Assembly (NCBI GenBank): GCA_903830725.1
Contig: CAIKVH010000070.1
Coordinates: forward strand, 62,001-126,000
DNA: 64,000 bases
Reading direction: 5' to 3'
Source: an uncultured Burkholderiales bacterium
Lineage (GTDB): Bacteria > Pseudomonadota > Gammaproteobacteria > Burkholderiales > Burkholderiaceae_C
In this document: piece after piece, positions 49,101-58,189 of the stretch
Position numbering within the stretch: position 1 is the first letter of the stretch
Layout: every line of letters begins with the position of its first letter
The notes under the pieces: generated by a model
Told to the model about the DNA's origin: nothing
The model's input: the letters and a program-made list of their open reading frames with translations, nothing else
Databases searched by the model: none
Translations under genes and position numbers: made by a program

Positions 49101-49310
49101 TGCGTTAACTCCAAAGTAGTGAAGGGGCAAGTAACATTGTGGGACACTGCACATTTAAAAGCATTGACTTCAAAATCCAAGGCAAATTGCTGCAATTCCA
49201 TCAATTTAATTTTGGATCATAAATGAGTATAGGTAACTTGCGTCTACGTATATTCCTTAGGGGGTGTGTAACTAGCCCCCGGTTTCAAGGGCGCTAATTA
49301 AAGCGAAGAA

Positions 49311-50090
49311 TTAGCCCCTTAAAAAATTTACTACGGTTTCGTTATATACCTTTACTTGTTCCAAGTTAGAGAGATGGGCAGCGTCCTTAATTACGGTCAG
49401 CTTGGAGCCGTTCCAGTTTTTGTGAATAGCCTCAGAAGCTGCAATTGGGGTTGCAAAGTCTTGATCTCCCACCATGATAAGAGCCGGATGATGCAGTTTC
49501 GTGATTCCCTCTAAATTGTCAATTAAGCCAATTGCAGCGCAGCATGCAGCGTAACCTTCTACAGGGGTGGCTGCGATGAGCGCGCCAATCTCTTTTAAGA
49601 CTTGTGGGTGAGACTGGTGAAAAGGCTGGGTAAACCATCTGCCAAGGGTGGGTTCAACCAGGGCAGCCATTCCCTTGCTTCGCGCTAGGACTGCTCTTTC
49701 CTCCCACATGGCTACCCCGTTTGGAGGAGCTTTCCCGGTGCTATCAGCAATAATCACTTTATCCAAGCACTCTGGGTGACGGATTGCGAGAACCTGTCCA
49801 ATCATGCCGCCCATAGAGAGACCCATCCAATGGGTTTTTTCGATTTTTAGGTGCGCCAGCAATCCGTGGGCATCGTCAGCGAGTTGTTCCAATGTATAAG
49901 GGCCCGGCGTAGCTTGCGTTTTTCCATGCCCTCTTGTGTCATAACACAGGACCGTGAAATGGGCTTTAAGTACTTCGATTTGAGGTTTCCACATTTCGCT
50001 AGAGCAAGCAAGTGAGTGAGATAACGTTATCCAAGGTCCGCTACCAGTGATTTCGTAATGGGTGTCAAGTCCGTTAATAGTTGCTTGCAT
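49311..50090 (-). CDS. alpha/beta hydrolase, 3-oxoadipate enol-lactonase-like (PcaD)
   Basis: A 259-residue cytoplasmic hydrolase. WITLSHSLACSSEMWKPQIEVL holds the oxyanion loop, VLCYDTRGHGKTQATPGPYTLEQLADD is the PcaD-type segment, and the nucleophile Ser is in HWMGLSMGGMIGQ. The acid D is in LIMVGDQDFATP and the His in IKDAAHLSNLEQ. The length and LSHSLACSSEMW motif match 3-oxoadipate enol-lactonases, which hydrolyse the lactone in the beta-ketoadipate pathway. No other pca gene is nearby, so a related lactone or ester is possible. Confidence 0.82.
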   Translation of the reverse strand: MQATINGLDTHYEITGSGPWITLSHSLACSSEMWKPQIEVLKAHFTVLCYDTRGHGKTQATPGPYTLEQLADDAHGLLAHLKIEKTHWMGLSMGGMIGQVLAIRHPECLDKVIIADSTGKAPPNGVAMWEERAVLARSKGMAALVEPTLGRWFTQPFHQSHPQVLKEIGALIAATPVEGYAACCAAIGLIDNLEGITKLHHPALIMVGDQDFATPIAASEAIHKNWNGSKLTVIKDAAHLSNLEQVKVYNETVVNFLRG

Positions 50091-50514
50091 GAGTTACTCC
50101 AAATAATAAATAATGAAAAATGATTTAATTGCGCAAATGAAATAGAGGAGCAACTTTCCCCAACCTGTTTAGATGTTTTGAAAAGTCAAGATAGTTATCT
50201 TAGACATCCTCCTCTCCCTTAACGGGGCGAAAGATATCAATATTTAGGCTTAATGGGCGTGTCGAGCCGTTTCTACTTAAGGGAATTTGGATCGAGTTTG
50301 TTGTCCAGTAAGCATGCAGCTCAGGTGGATTATTTGAGGTGATCGATTGATCTAAAACAATTGGTATTTCCCCTATATTTAGCATGAGCGTATTGGAGTT
50401 TTGTGAGGCCGTATGCTAGATATCAATAGTCTCTGATGAATGTATTTGTTATTTTAGAAGTCGATTTGGACTATTTATGTGTAGACTTGCAGCAAACTAA
50501 ATTATGGAGATCAA
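50091..50514. other. intergenic region with a doubtful 61-codon ORF
   Basis: About 420 bases between divergent genes. A minus-strand ORF of 61 codons (50200-50385: MLNIGEIPIVLDQS...RPVKGEEDV) has no signal, domain or ribosome site and cannot be confirmed or excluded. No terminator or clear promoter is visible. GGAG stands 8 bases before the following ATG. Confidence 0.4.
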
Positions 50515-51537
50515 ATGAACACCAAATCAAATCCAAAACCCAAATCACCTAAACTTAACAAAGTAAAGGCGACAAATACAAAGCCTTCAAAAAGCGAGGC
50601 TAACTTTACCCGTCTAGGCGTAATTGGGTTGGGTATTATGGGCTCTGCAATGGGTACAAATTTGATTAAGGCGGGCTTTGAGGTTTGCGGTTTTGATCCC
50701 AGTGAGCAGGCATTAAAGGCTTTTAAAAAGGTTGGCGGCCAAACTCGCTCCGATACTCAAAGCGTAGCCAAAGACGCGCAAGTACTTATCACCTCATTAC
50801 CTAGTGCTGCTGCTTTGTTGGCAACCGCACACGCCCTATCTGCGAAGGCTAATAAAGGACTTATTGTTATAGAGACCAGTACTCTTGACGTCGAAGACAA
50901 ACGCAAAGCCAGGGATATTATGCAGGCTGCCGGTGTGACTTTATTGGACTGTCCTTTATCTGGAACAGGTGCTCAAGCCGCTAGAAAAGATCTGACAGTT
51001 TATGCAAGCGGTCCATCAAAAGTGGTTGACAGTTTGTCCTCAGTGTTCGAGGGATTCTCTAAAGCGCATTTTAATTTGGGGGAATTTGGCAACGGAATGA
51101 ACATGAAGTTAATGGCCAATTTGCTAGTGGCTATTCATAACGTTTCGACTGCTGAGGCCCTACTTTTAGGCGAGAGATTTGGAATCCCAGTTTCGACTGC
51201 TGTTAAAGTTTTGAGTGATGGCGCTGGGGGATCACGCATGCTTCAAATTCGGGGACCATTGATGGAGCGCGAGGGATGGGCCAAGGAGATTACGATGAAA
51301 GTCGAGGTCTGGCAAAAGGATATGAAACTGATTTCCGAGGCCTTAAATAGAGAGCGGGTTGCCGCTCCTATATTTAACGCAACCATTGCGGTTTATAACG
51401 GGGCAATGGGGATGGGGCATGAGAAAAATGATACTGCGGCTGTCTTTGATGTATTGCAAAAGATGTCCTCAAAAAATACAACCAAGAGCCCCAAAGTAAC
51501 AGGTAATGGCAAAAGCAAAGTAAAAAATAAAAAATAA
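50515..51537 (+). CDS. HIBADH-family NAD(P)-dependent dehydrogenase with lysine-rich tails
   Basis: A 340-residue enzyme of the 3-hydroxyisobutyrate/tartronate-semialdehyde/6-phosphogluconate dehydrogenase-like family. The Rossmann motif is LGVIGLGIMGSAMGTNLIKAG, the substrate segment LLDCPLSGTGAQAARKDLTVYASG, and the catalytic lysine lies in GNGMNMKLMANLLVAIHN. The core is preceded by ~30 residues rich in Lys/Ser/Pro (NTKSNPKPKSPKLNKVKATNTKPSKSE) and followed by a similar tail (NTTKSPKVTGNGKSKVKNKK). Such tails are uncommon in the family. They may bind nucleic acid or acidic surfaces, or may be linkers. The ATG has GGAG 8 bases ahead. Confidence 0.9.
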   Translation: MNTKSNPKPKSPKLNKVKATNTKPSKSEANFTRLGVIGLGIMGSAMGTNLIKAGFEVCGFDPSEQALKAFKKVGGQTRSDTQSVAKDAQVLITSLPSAAALLATAHALSAKANKGLIVIETSTLDVEDKRKARDIMQAAGVTLLDCPLSGTGAQAARKDLTVYASGPSKVVDSLSSVFEGFSKAHFNLGEFGNGMNMKLMANLLVAIHNVSTAEALLLGERFGIPVSTAVKVLSDGAGGSRMLQIRGPLMEREGWAKEITMKVEVWQKDMKLISEALNRERVAAPIFNATIAVYNGAMGMGHEKNDTAAVFDVLQKMSSKNTTKSPKVTGNGKSKVKNKK

Positions 51538-51567
51538 GCTCCCTTAAACAGCTTAATCACCCCCGTT

Positions 51568-52089
51568 CTAGCTCTTGGAGTGAAAGAGTTTGTACATTTC
51601 CATTTTTTCTAAAAATAGACCAATGTTGAAATCTTCGTGTTCAATCTTTTTAATAACGATTTCTGAATCAATTGACTCTAATTCCAATTGAAGTTTCAAG
51701 TCAATAATAAATGTGTTGGACGAAAAGAGATTGATGTTAGGTCTTAGACCTAATGTCCATGATTGGCTGTACGGCGCTTTGCATTGCCGATTTACAGTAA
51801 TGAGGATTTCACCTTGATCTGAGCATTCCAGTAAATTTTGTATTTCAGCAATTGTTAATACGCCCTTTACGATTGGATCAATTTTGTGCTGATCCACTAA
51901 TGTAAATGTTTCGACAATTGTCCAACTATTGGATTCAAACTCAGCCGCTTTGGCAGGGGTATCGAAATGCCTTTCTTTGATAATATTTTCAATATGAGTT
52001 GCTATTTGCTTTGAGTGGGGCTTGATCCCGCAGCGTTTAAGTGTTAAAGCTACTAAATATTCTAGGTAAACGCTGTGCAAATCGGTCAA
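51568..52089 (-). CDS. hypothetical protein (173 aa)
   Basis: No family is recognised. The N-terminal third is helical (LHSVYLEYLVALTLKRCGIKPHSKQIATHIENIIKER). The middle and C-terminal parts look like beta strands with an acidic character (GEILITVNRQCKAPYSQSWTLGLRPNINLFSSNTFIIDLKLQLELESIDSEIVIKKIEHEDF). There is no signal peptide or membrane span, so it is probably cytoplasmic. Its end is close to that of the dehydrogenase gene and it diverges from dusA. It may be a lineage-specific protein. Confidence 0.55.
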   Translation of the reverse strand: MTDLHSVYLEYLVALTLKRCGIKPHSKQIATHIENIIKERHFDTPAKAAEFESNSWTIVETFTLVDQHKIDPIVKGVLTIAEIQNLLECSDQGEILITVNRQCKAPYSQSWTLGLRPNINLFSSNTFIIDLKLQLELESIDSEIVIKKIEHEDFNIGLFLEKMEMYKLFHSKS

Positions 52090-52181
52090 GTTAACTTACT
52101 CCTTGTTTTAATTGGGCCATATGAGTGTAGGAAAGGATAGTCTACATAGCTACTGTAGCCTAAACTCATGCGGTTAAAATT

Positions 52182-53261
52182 GTGGCTATGACTTTTAGTT
52201 CTCATCTCTCCCCGAATTGTCTCTTATCCGTCGCGCCGATGATGGACTGGACTGATCGGCATTGCCGTTATTTTCATCGTTTGCTCAGTGCAAAGGCTTT
52301 GCTTTACACAGAAATGATAACGACCGGAGCTCTAATATTTGGCGACTCAGACTATCAACTCAAGTTCAATACTCAGGAGCACCCAGTTGCTTTGCAACTG
52401 GGGGGGAGCGATCCGAAAGATTTGGCACGCTGCGCGCAACTAGCTCATCAGCATAAATACGATGAGGTAAACCTAAATTGTGGCTGTCCATCCGAACGCG
52501 TGCAGCGTGGGGCTTTTGGCGCATGCTTAATGAACGAATCTAAATTAGTCGCTGATTGCGTTAAATCAATGAGTGAAGCTAGTCCACTGCCCGTAACTGT
52601 GAAGCACAGAATTGGACTGGGTCGGGGTGAGAGTTTTGAATTCGTTCGCGACTTTGTTGGAGAGGTCAGTAATGCAGGTTGCAAAACGTTTATTGTGCAC
52701 GCCAGAAATGCCTGGCTAGAGGGCTTGTCTCCTAAAGAAAACCGAGAAATTCCCCCTCTAAAACCGGATTGGGCGTACCGGCTAAAAAAGGATTTTCCAG
52801 ACCTTGAAATTGTTTATAACGGGGGTGTTAAGACATTGACCGATGTTCATGAACATTTGCAGCATCTAGACGGCGTTATGGTCGGACGTGAGGCTTATCA
52901 CAATCCATGGATCTTGACGGGTTGGGACGCTGTCTTTGATGAACAAATTTCAGAGCGCTCGTTAACCAATAACACGCCGAGTTCTTCAGATGCTGAGTCC
53001 AGTTTAACCCGTGAAGCGGTTGAAGCTCAGATGGTCGTTTATATGGAGCGAGAGCAAAGGGAGAATAATGTGCACTGGGCCAGCGTCGCCAGGCATATGC
53101 TTGGGCTCTACCACGCTCAGCCTGGTGGCAAAAGATGGCGACGGGTGTGGAGCGATCACAAACTCAAAAATCGCACCCCTCAAGAGGTTAGTGCTCTAGC
53201 TCAACGGGCGTTAATCAATGAGCGAGTAAAACTAGACCAGGCTAATCAAGCAGTGGTTTAG
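52182..53261 (+). CDS. dusA: tRNA-dihydrouridine(20/20a) synthase
   Basis: FMN enzyme that reduces uridine at positions 20 and 20a of the tRNA D-loop. The 359 residues (357 if the ATG six bases in is used; the track start is GTG) fit the DusA length. [43 protein letters not shown], the catalytic Cys in [54 protein letters not shown] and NGGV...[14 protein letters not shown] are all DusA-type. It converges with fabI with the stops overlapping by four bases. Confidence 0.95.
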   Translation: MAMTFSSHLSPNCLLSVAPMMDWTDRHCRYFHRLLSAKALLYTEMITTGALIFGDSDYQLKFNTQEHPVALQLGGSDPKDLARCAQLAHQHKYDEVNLNCGCPSERVQRGAFGACLMNESKLVADCVKSMSEASPLPVTVKHRIGLGRGESFEFVRDFVGEVSNAGCKTFIVHARNAWLEGLSPKENREIPPLKPDWAYRLKKDFPDLEIVYNGGVKTLTDVHEHLQHLDGVMVGREAYHNPWILTGWDAVFDEQISERSLTNNTPSSSDAESSLTREAVEAQMVVYMEREQRENNVHWASVARHMLGLYHAQPGGKRWRRVWSDHKLKNRTPQEVSALAQRALINERVKLDQANQAVV

Positions 53262-54073
53262 TCAGCTTTTTCTGGCTCTGCGATTCCACCTACGACGTGA
53301 CTAAATCCTCCGTCTACATATACAATTTCAGCACTAACACCTGCTGCTAAATTGCTCATTAAAAAGGCGGCAACGTTGCCTACGTCCTCAATGGAGACGT
53401 TTCGACGTATTGGGCTAGCTTCAGCTACTACAGACAAAATCTTTCCAAATCCTTTTATTCCGCTAGCGGCGAGAGTTTTGATTGGACCAGCGCTGATGCC
53501 GTTTACTCGAAGGTGTTGTCCTTTGCTGCCGAGGGATTCTGCTAAGTAACGAACTGAGGCTTCAAGCGATGCCTTAGCAAGTCCCATGGTGTTGTAGTTG
53601 GGTACAGTTTTTACGGCGCCTAAGTAGGTCAGGGTCAAAAGCGCTGACCGCTCGTTAAGCATTGGAAGCGCAACTTTTGCCATTGCAGGGAAACTGTAGG
53701 CGCTGATGTCGTGTGCAATTTTAAAGCCTTCACGACTCAAGCCGTCCAGAAAATCGCCCGCAATTGCTTCTCTAGGTGCGTATCCAATGCTGTGCACAAA
53801 CCCGTCAAATTTAGGCCAATGCACACTTAAGTCTTTGAACATGTTCTCAATCTGCTCATCGCTGCTAACATCACAGTCAAAAATGAGCTTGGAATTAAAG
53901 TCATTAGCAAATTCAGTGATACGGTCTTTAAAGCGCTCACCCACATAGCTAAATGCCAATTCAGCGCCTTGTTCATGACAAGCTTTGGCGATGCCGTAAG
54001 CGATTGAGCGGTTGGACAATACGCCGGTTATGAGTAACTTTTTACCGCTTAGGAAACCTGTGTGAGCAGACAT
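53258..54073 (-). CDS. fabI: enoyl-[acyl-carrier-protein] reductase (NADH)
   Basis: Last reduction of each fatty-acid elongation cycle, trans-2-enoyl-ACP to acyl-ACP. From [12 protein letters not shown] (track start adds five residues) it has 271 residues. FabI hallmarks are [19 protein letters not shown], the Y150 region [33 protein letters not shown] with Y160 and K167 spaced Y-x6-[27 protein letters not shown]-like sequence (here [25 protein letters not shown]) and the C-terminal [14 protein letters not shown]. It diverges from the yej-type transporter operon, a common arrangement in related bacteria. Confidence 0.96.
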   Translation of the reverse strand: MSAHTGFLSGKKLLITGVLSNRSIAYGIAKACHEQGAELAFSYVGERFKDRITEFANDFNSKLIFDCDVSSDEQIENMFKDLSVHWPKFDGFVHSIGYAPREAIAGDFLDGLSREGFKIAHDISAYSFPAMAKVALPMLNERSALLTLTYLGAVKTVPNYNTMGLAKASLEASVRYLAESLGSKGQHLRVNGISAGPIKTLAASGIKGFGKILSVVAEASPIRRNVSIEDVGNVAAFLMSNLAAGVSAEIVYVDGGFSHVVGGIAEPEKAD

Positions 54074-54242
54074 GAATAAAACTCCCATAATTCAAATTGA
54101 TGTAGATTTTCGCATGGAATCAGTTTGGGCAGGCTCATCTTCTCCCGCTCGATATTTTTGATGCAAAGAATAACCACACAAAAACCCTCTCAGAATTACG
54201 ATTTAGTAACATTTTTGAGCAAAAATCTTGCAAAATGCGGGA

Positions 54243-56081
54243 ATGCGCTTTGTATTTTTTATTTGCTCTGTTTTGTGTAGCCTTTTATTTGCGGGTTCCC
54301 CTTGCCTTGCAGCCCATGCTTATGCCCAGTTTGGTGATATCAAGTATCCAAAAGGCTTTGATCACTTCGATTATGTAAACCCCCAAGCTCCAAAGGGCGG
54401 GGAGATCGCGCTTGTTTCCCCGTCGAGTTCGTCGAGTTTTGATAAATACAACCCCTTCACTTTAAAGGGGACTGCTCCTCCAGGGTTGAGTGGTTTGATA
54501 TTTGAAACTCTGCTAATCGCTAATTTTGAGGAGCCCACGACTGCTTATGGTCTATTGGCTGAGGATGTAATTGTTTCTGCGGACAAACTCTCCGCCACTT
54601 TTACCCTAAACCCCTTAGCACGATTTCACGATGGTGCACCTGTTTTGGCAGTAGATGTTAAGTACGCTTTTAACAAATTAATTAGTAACGAGGCCGCGCC
54701 TCAGTTTAGATCGATCTTCACAGATGTAAAAAGTGCCACAGTGATTTCTGAGCGGGTCGTGCGCTTTGATTTTAAGCGCGTGAACGCCGAACTCCCCCTT
54801 ATTGTGGGCAACCTCCCCGTATTCAGTCGTGCCTGGGGCGAAGGTAAAGCTCTGGATAAAATCATCACCGATATGCCCATTGGCTCAGGTCCATACAAAA
54901 TCGGTAAAGTCGATTTTGGTCGCGATATTCAATACGTTAGGGATCCTAATTATTGGGGTAAGGACCTGGGGGTTAGGAGGGGTACATTTAATTTTGACCG
55001 AGTACTGTTTAAACTTTACAAGGACAACACTGCGCAACTAGAGGCATTTAAAGCTGGAGAATTTGACTACATACAGTGTTTTATTTCTAGAGAATGGGCG
55101 CGGGCCTACAAAGGGAAAGCCTTTGATGATGGGCGGCTAATAAAACGTGAGCTAAAACACGGTAATGCAGGAGACTTTCAAGGTTTTATATTTAATACCC
55201 GACTCGATAAATTTAAAGACCCAAGGGTCAGAAGAGCCATAGGCCTGGCTCTTGATTACGAGTGGATGAATCGACAGATTTTTTACAACTCCTACACGCG
55301 TGTTAGGGGTTACTTTGTGGGCAGCGATTTTGAGGCTGTCGGATTGCCGGGGGCAGATGAACTTAAATATTTAGAGCCTATTAAAGGTAAGTTACCCCCT
55401 CAATTATTCACCCAGCCCGCGCCTGTTCCCCCCATCACACAGTTAGAACCCTCAACTGGGGAGACACTTCGAGATCACCTTCGACTAGCCAAGTCGCTTC
55501 TTGAGGCATCTGGGTGGAACTATTCGAACGGGGCTCTTAGGAACGCCAAGGGGGAAGCTTTTAAAATTGAATTTATAGATAACTCTGGTGGTATGGGTCG
55601 AGTCGTAACACCGTTTGCCAAAAACCTTGACAAACTTGGTATCGATGTCAAATACAGGATTGTTGACTCCGCGGTACTCCAAAAAAGGATGGATGTTTTT
55701 GATTTTGAAGTGATCAGCATGCGCAACATTGGGAGCGAGGCTCCGGGAACTGAGCTGCTTGAGCGATTCGGCTCAAAGGCGGCAGACACGGAGGGTTCCT
55801 CTAATTTCATAGGGCTAAAGGATCCCGCTGTTGATGCCTTGTTGGAGAGCGTTGTTACCTCGCAAACCAAGGCGCAACTCAAAGGCTCTCTCAAGGCTTT
55901 AGACCGAGTTCTAAGGCACGGCTACTACTCTGTGCCTCATTGGTACGGTAGCGTGCACCGAGTAGCTTGGCGCAATGGTCGATTTGAGATGCCAACAATG
56001 ACCCCCCGCTATTACCAACCGGAGTCTTGGATCTTATCAAGTTGGTGGGCCAGTGCAGCTAATTTGCGAGGGGAGCACTAA
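54243..56081 (+). CDS. yejA: peptide/microcin-type ABC transporter substrate-binding protein (YejA-like)
   Basis: Family 5 extracellular solute-binding protein that captures peptides for import. The track TTG start is replaced by the ATG at 54243, giving 612 residues and the signal peptide MRFVFFICSVLCSLLFAGSPCLAAHA. Marks are YAQFGDIKYPKGFDHFDYVNPQAPKGGEIAL, SLIFETLLIANFEEPTTAYGLLAEDV, ARFHDGAPVLAVDVKYAFN and ITDMPIGSGPYKI. YejA proteins carry oligopeptides such as microcin C; ligand here is inferred from the operon. The permease gene follows after two bases. Confidence 0.92.
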   Translation: MRFVFFICSVLCSLLFAGSPCLAAHAYAQFGDIKYPKGFDHFDYVNPQAPKGGEIALVSPSSSSSFDKYNPFTLKGTAPPGLSGLIFETLLIANFEEPTTAYGLLAEDVIVSADKLSATFTLNPLARFHDGAPVLAVDVKYAFNKLISNEAAPQFRSIFTDVKSATVISERVVRFDFKRVNAELPLIVGNLPVFSRAWGEGKALDKIITDMPIGSGPYKIGKVDFGRDIQYVRDPNYWGKDLGVRRGTFNFDRVLFKLYKDNTAQLEAFKAGEFDYIQCFISREWARAYKGKAFDDGRLIKRELKHGNAGDFQGFIFNTRLDKFKDPRVRRAIGLALDYEWMNRQIFYNSYTRVRGYFVGSDFEAVGLPGADELKYLEPIKGKLPPQLFTQPAPVPPITQLEPSTGETLRDHLRLAKSLLEASGWNYSNGALRNAKGEAFKIEFIDNSGGMGRVVTPFAKNLDKLGIDVKYRIVDSAVLQKRMDVFDFEVISMRNIGSEAPGTELLERFGSKAADTEGSSNFIGLKDPAVDALLESVVTSQTKAQLKGSLKALDRVLRHGYYSVPHWYGSVHRVAWRNGRFEMPTMTPRYYQPESWILSSWWASAANLRGEH

Positions 56082-56083
56082 AG

Positions 56084-57118
56084 TTGATTAGTTACATTAC
56101 CAAACGCCTGCTGTTAATGATTCCGACTCTTTTTGGTATTTTGCTTTTGACCTTTGTCGTCATTCAATTTGTACCAGGTGGCCCCGTGGAGCAAATGGTT
56201 GCGCAGTTGCAGGGACGGGATTCAGGGGGCGAGGGCGCGCACGTCAGTGGCGCAGGCTACAGAGGTCGTCAAGGCGTCGACGCACAGCGCATAGAAGAGA
56301 TTAAACAACTATACGGATTTGATAAACCGGCATCAGAGAGGTTTTTGATGATGCTTGGGCAGTTCGCAAGCTTTGACTTAGGAAAGAGTTTTTATTATCC
56401 AAAAGATGTCTGGGCCCTGGTAAAAGATAAATTGCCGGTATCGGTAAGTTTGGGTTTATGGACTTTTTTCCTGAGCTACTTGGTATCAGTACCCCTAGGT
56501 ATTGCAAAAGCAGTTCGCGCCGGAACCCCTTTTGATGCTTGGACTAGCATTCTTGTATTGATAGGCTATGCGATTCCCGGATTTGTTTTAGGGGTGGCTT
56601 TATTGGTTGTGTTTGGGGGTCAGTTGCAGTGGTTCCCTTTAAGGGGGCTCATATCATCGAACTGGTCAGAATTAAGCTTGATGTCTAAGATTACGGATTA
56701 TTTATGGCACATCACACTGCCAATCACAGCAAGTGTCCTAGGAGCATTTGCCGTGACCACGATGCTGACTAAAAATGCCTTCATGGAGGAGATTGGTAAA
56801 CAGTATGTGCTGACAGCAAGAGCTAAAGGTCTGAGCGAAGGACGTGTACTCTGGAGGCATGTATTTAGAAATGCACTCATTCCTTTGGTGACTGGATTTC
56901 CCAGTGCTTTTATTGGTGCCTTTTTTACGGGCTCCTTGCTAATTGAAACCCTCTTTTCATTGGACGGTCTGGGGCTTCTTAGTTATGAAAGTGTGATGAG
57001 AAGGGATTACCCAGTGGTTCTTGGAACCCTCTATCTATTTACGCTGATAGGGCTGGTCACCAAGTTAATAAGCGATTTATGTTACTTGTGGGTTGATCCA
57101 CGGGTAAAGTTCGATTAG
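56084..57118 (+). CDS. yejB: peptide ABC transporter permease (YejB-like)
   Basis: A 344-residue DppB-type permease with six helices. The start is TTG, two bases after the yejA stop, with GGGGAG about 10 bases ahead. ISYITKRLLLMIPTLFGILLLTFVVIQFVPGGPVEQMVAQLQG is the N-terminal hallmark. TARAKGLSEGRVLWRHVFRNALIPLVTGFPSAFIGAFFTGSLLIETLFSLDGLGLL is the EAA loop with the following helix. The insert GRDSGGEGAHVSGAGYRGRQG between helix 1 and the periplasmic domain is typical of YejB. It pairs with YejE. Confidence 0.94.
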   Translation: MISYITKRLLLMIPTLFGILLLTFVVIQFVPGGPVEQMVAQLQGRDSGGEGAHVSGAGYRGRQGVDAQRIEEIKQLYGFDKPASERFLMMLGQFASFDLGKSFYYPKDVWALVKDKLPVSVSLGLWTFFLSYLVSVPLGIAKAVRAGTPFDAWTSILVLIGYAIPGFVLGVALLVVFGGQLQWFPLRGLISSNWSELSLMSKITDYLWHITLPITASVLGAFAVTTMLTKNAFMEEIGKQYVLTARAKGLSEGRVLWRHVFRNALIPLVTGFPSAFIGAFFTGSLLIETLFSLDGLGLLSYESVMRRDYPVVLGTLYLFTLIGLVTKLISDLCYLWVDPRVKFD

Positions 57119-57127
57119 AGAATCGTA

Positions 57128-58189
57128 ATGAGTACTCAGTCCATCAACCCCCCCCCTCGCTCACCGTCCAAGAGAGCTTGGATGCGGTTCAAACAAAAAA
57201 GACGTGGTTACTGGAGTCTTATCATTTTGAGTCTCCTCTTTGCTTTCAGTCTCATGGCTGAAGTTATTTGTAACGACAAACCACTTGTAGTCAAGTACAA
57301 AGAGCATTGGTACTTCCCCATTGTTTCTAACCCTGCAGAAACTGTTTACGGGGGTGACTTTGACGCACCCACAGATTATTTTGACCCCTTTATTCGTCAA
57401 CAGTTGAGCAAAGAGGGAAACTTTGCGGTTTTTCCGTTAAACCCTTACCACTACACCACCTTAAATTATTTTGCGAGTGCCCCAAACCCAGCTCCCCCGT
57501 CCTTTGAGAATTGGCTAGGAACGGATGACCGAGGCAGAGATCTGATTGCGCGTTTACTTTACGGCTTCAGGGTATCCATCTTATTTGCCTTGGCTTTGAC
57601 GGTATCTGGTACTTTGCTCGGGATTGCAACGGGCGCTGTGCAAGGTTTTTTTGCAGGCAAAGTGGATATAACTGTGCAACGATTTATTGAAATATGGAGC
57701 TCTATGCCAGAGCTTTATCTTTTAATTATTTTCTCTGCAGTGTTTGAACCGAGTGTTTCAATTTTGCTGATCCTCTTAAGCTTATTTGGTTGGATGGGCT
57801 TATCTGACTATGTAAGGGCGGAGTTTTTGAGAAATCGTCAACTCGATTATGTTCGTGCAGCAAGGGCTCTGGGTTTATCGAACTGGCAAATTATTTGGAA
57901 ACACGTACTGCCCAACAGCATGACGCCCGTTGTTACTTTTTTACCTTTCAGGATGAGTGCTGCCATCTTGTCATTGACGAGTTTGGATTTTCTCGGGCTC
58001 GGCGTACCCCCGGGCACGCCGAGCCTTGGCGAGCTTTTGTCCCAGGGTAAAAATAATATAGATGCGTGGTGGATTTCCTTATCAACTTTTGCGGTGTTAG
58101 TGATCACTTTGTTGTTGCTGACTTTTATGGGAGATGCACTGCGGGACGCGCTAGATCCGAGGCACCTAGGCGAGCAAGAATCAAAATGA
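57128..58189 (+). CDS. yejE: peptide ABC transporter permease (YejE-like)
   Basis: A 353-residue DppC-type permease. RAWMRFKQKRRGYWSLIILSLLFAFSLMAEVICNDKPLVVKYKEHWYFPI is the YejE-type N-terminal helix and periplasmic start. WLGTDDRGRDLIARLLYGFRVSILFAL precedes the core. YVRAARALGLSNWQIIWKHVLPNSMTPVVTFLPFRMSAAILSLTSLDFLGLG is the EAA region. A run of nine Cs at codons 8-10 (57148-57156, encoding Pro-Pro-Pro) lies close to the start and is prone to slippage. The stop overlaps the ATPase start (ATGA). Confidence 0.94.
   Translation: MSTQSINPPPRSPSKRAWMRFKQKRRGYWSLIILSLLFAFSLMAEVICNDKPLVVKYKEHWYFPIVSNPAETVYGGDFDAPTDYFDPFIRQQLSKEGNFAVFPLNPYHYTTLNYFASAPNPAPPSFENWLGTDDRGRDLIARLLYGFRVSILFALALTVSGTLLGIATGAVQGFFAGKVDITVQRFIEIWSSMPELYLLIIFSAVFEPSVSILLILLSLFGWMGLSDYVRAEFLRNRQLDYVRAARALGLSNWQIIWKHVLPNSMTPVVTFLPFRMSAAILSLTSLDFLGLGVPPGTPSLGELLSQGKNNIDAWWISLSTFAVLVITLLLLTFMGDALRDALDPRHLGEQESK
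57148..57156 (+). repeat. C9 homopolymer near the start of yejE
   Basis: Nine consecutive Cs within the first 10 codons. A one-base gain or loss by polymerase slippage would shift the frame and stop YejE synthesis, which resembles contingency loci. No regulatory meaning is proven. Confidence 0.8.

Noticed and set aside
58066-58185. N-terminal extension of the YejF ORF in the track
   Set aside because: It runs through the end of yejE in another frame; the ATG at 58186 overlaps the yejE stop and begins a normal ATPase.
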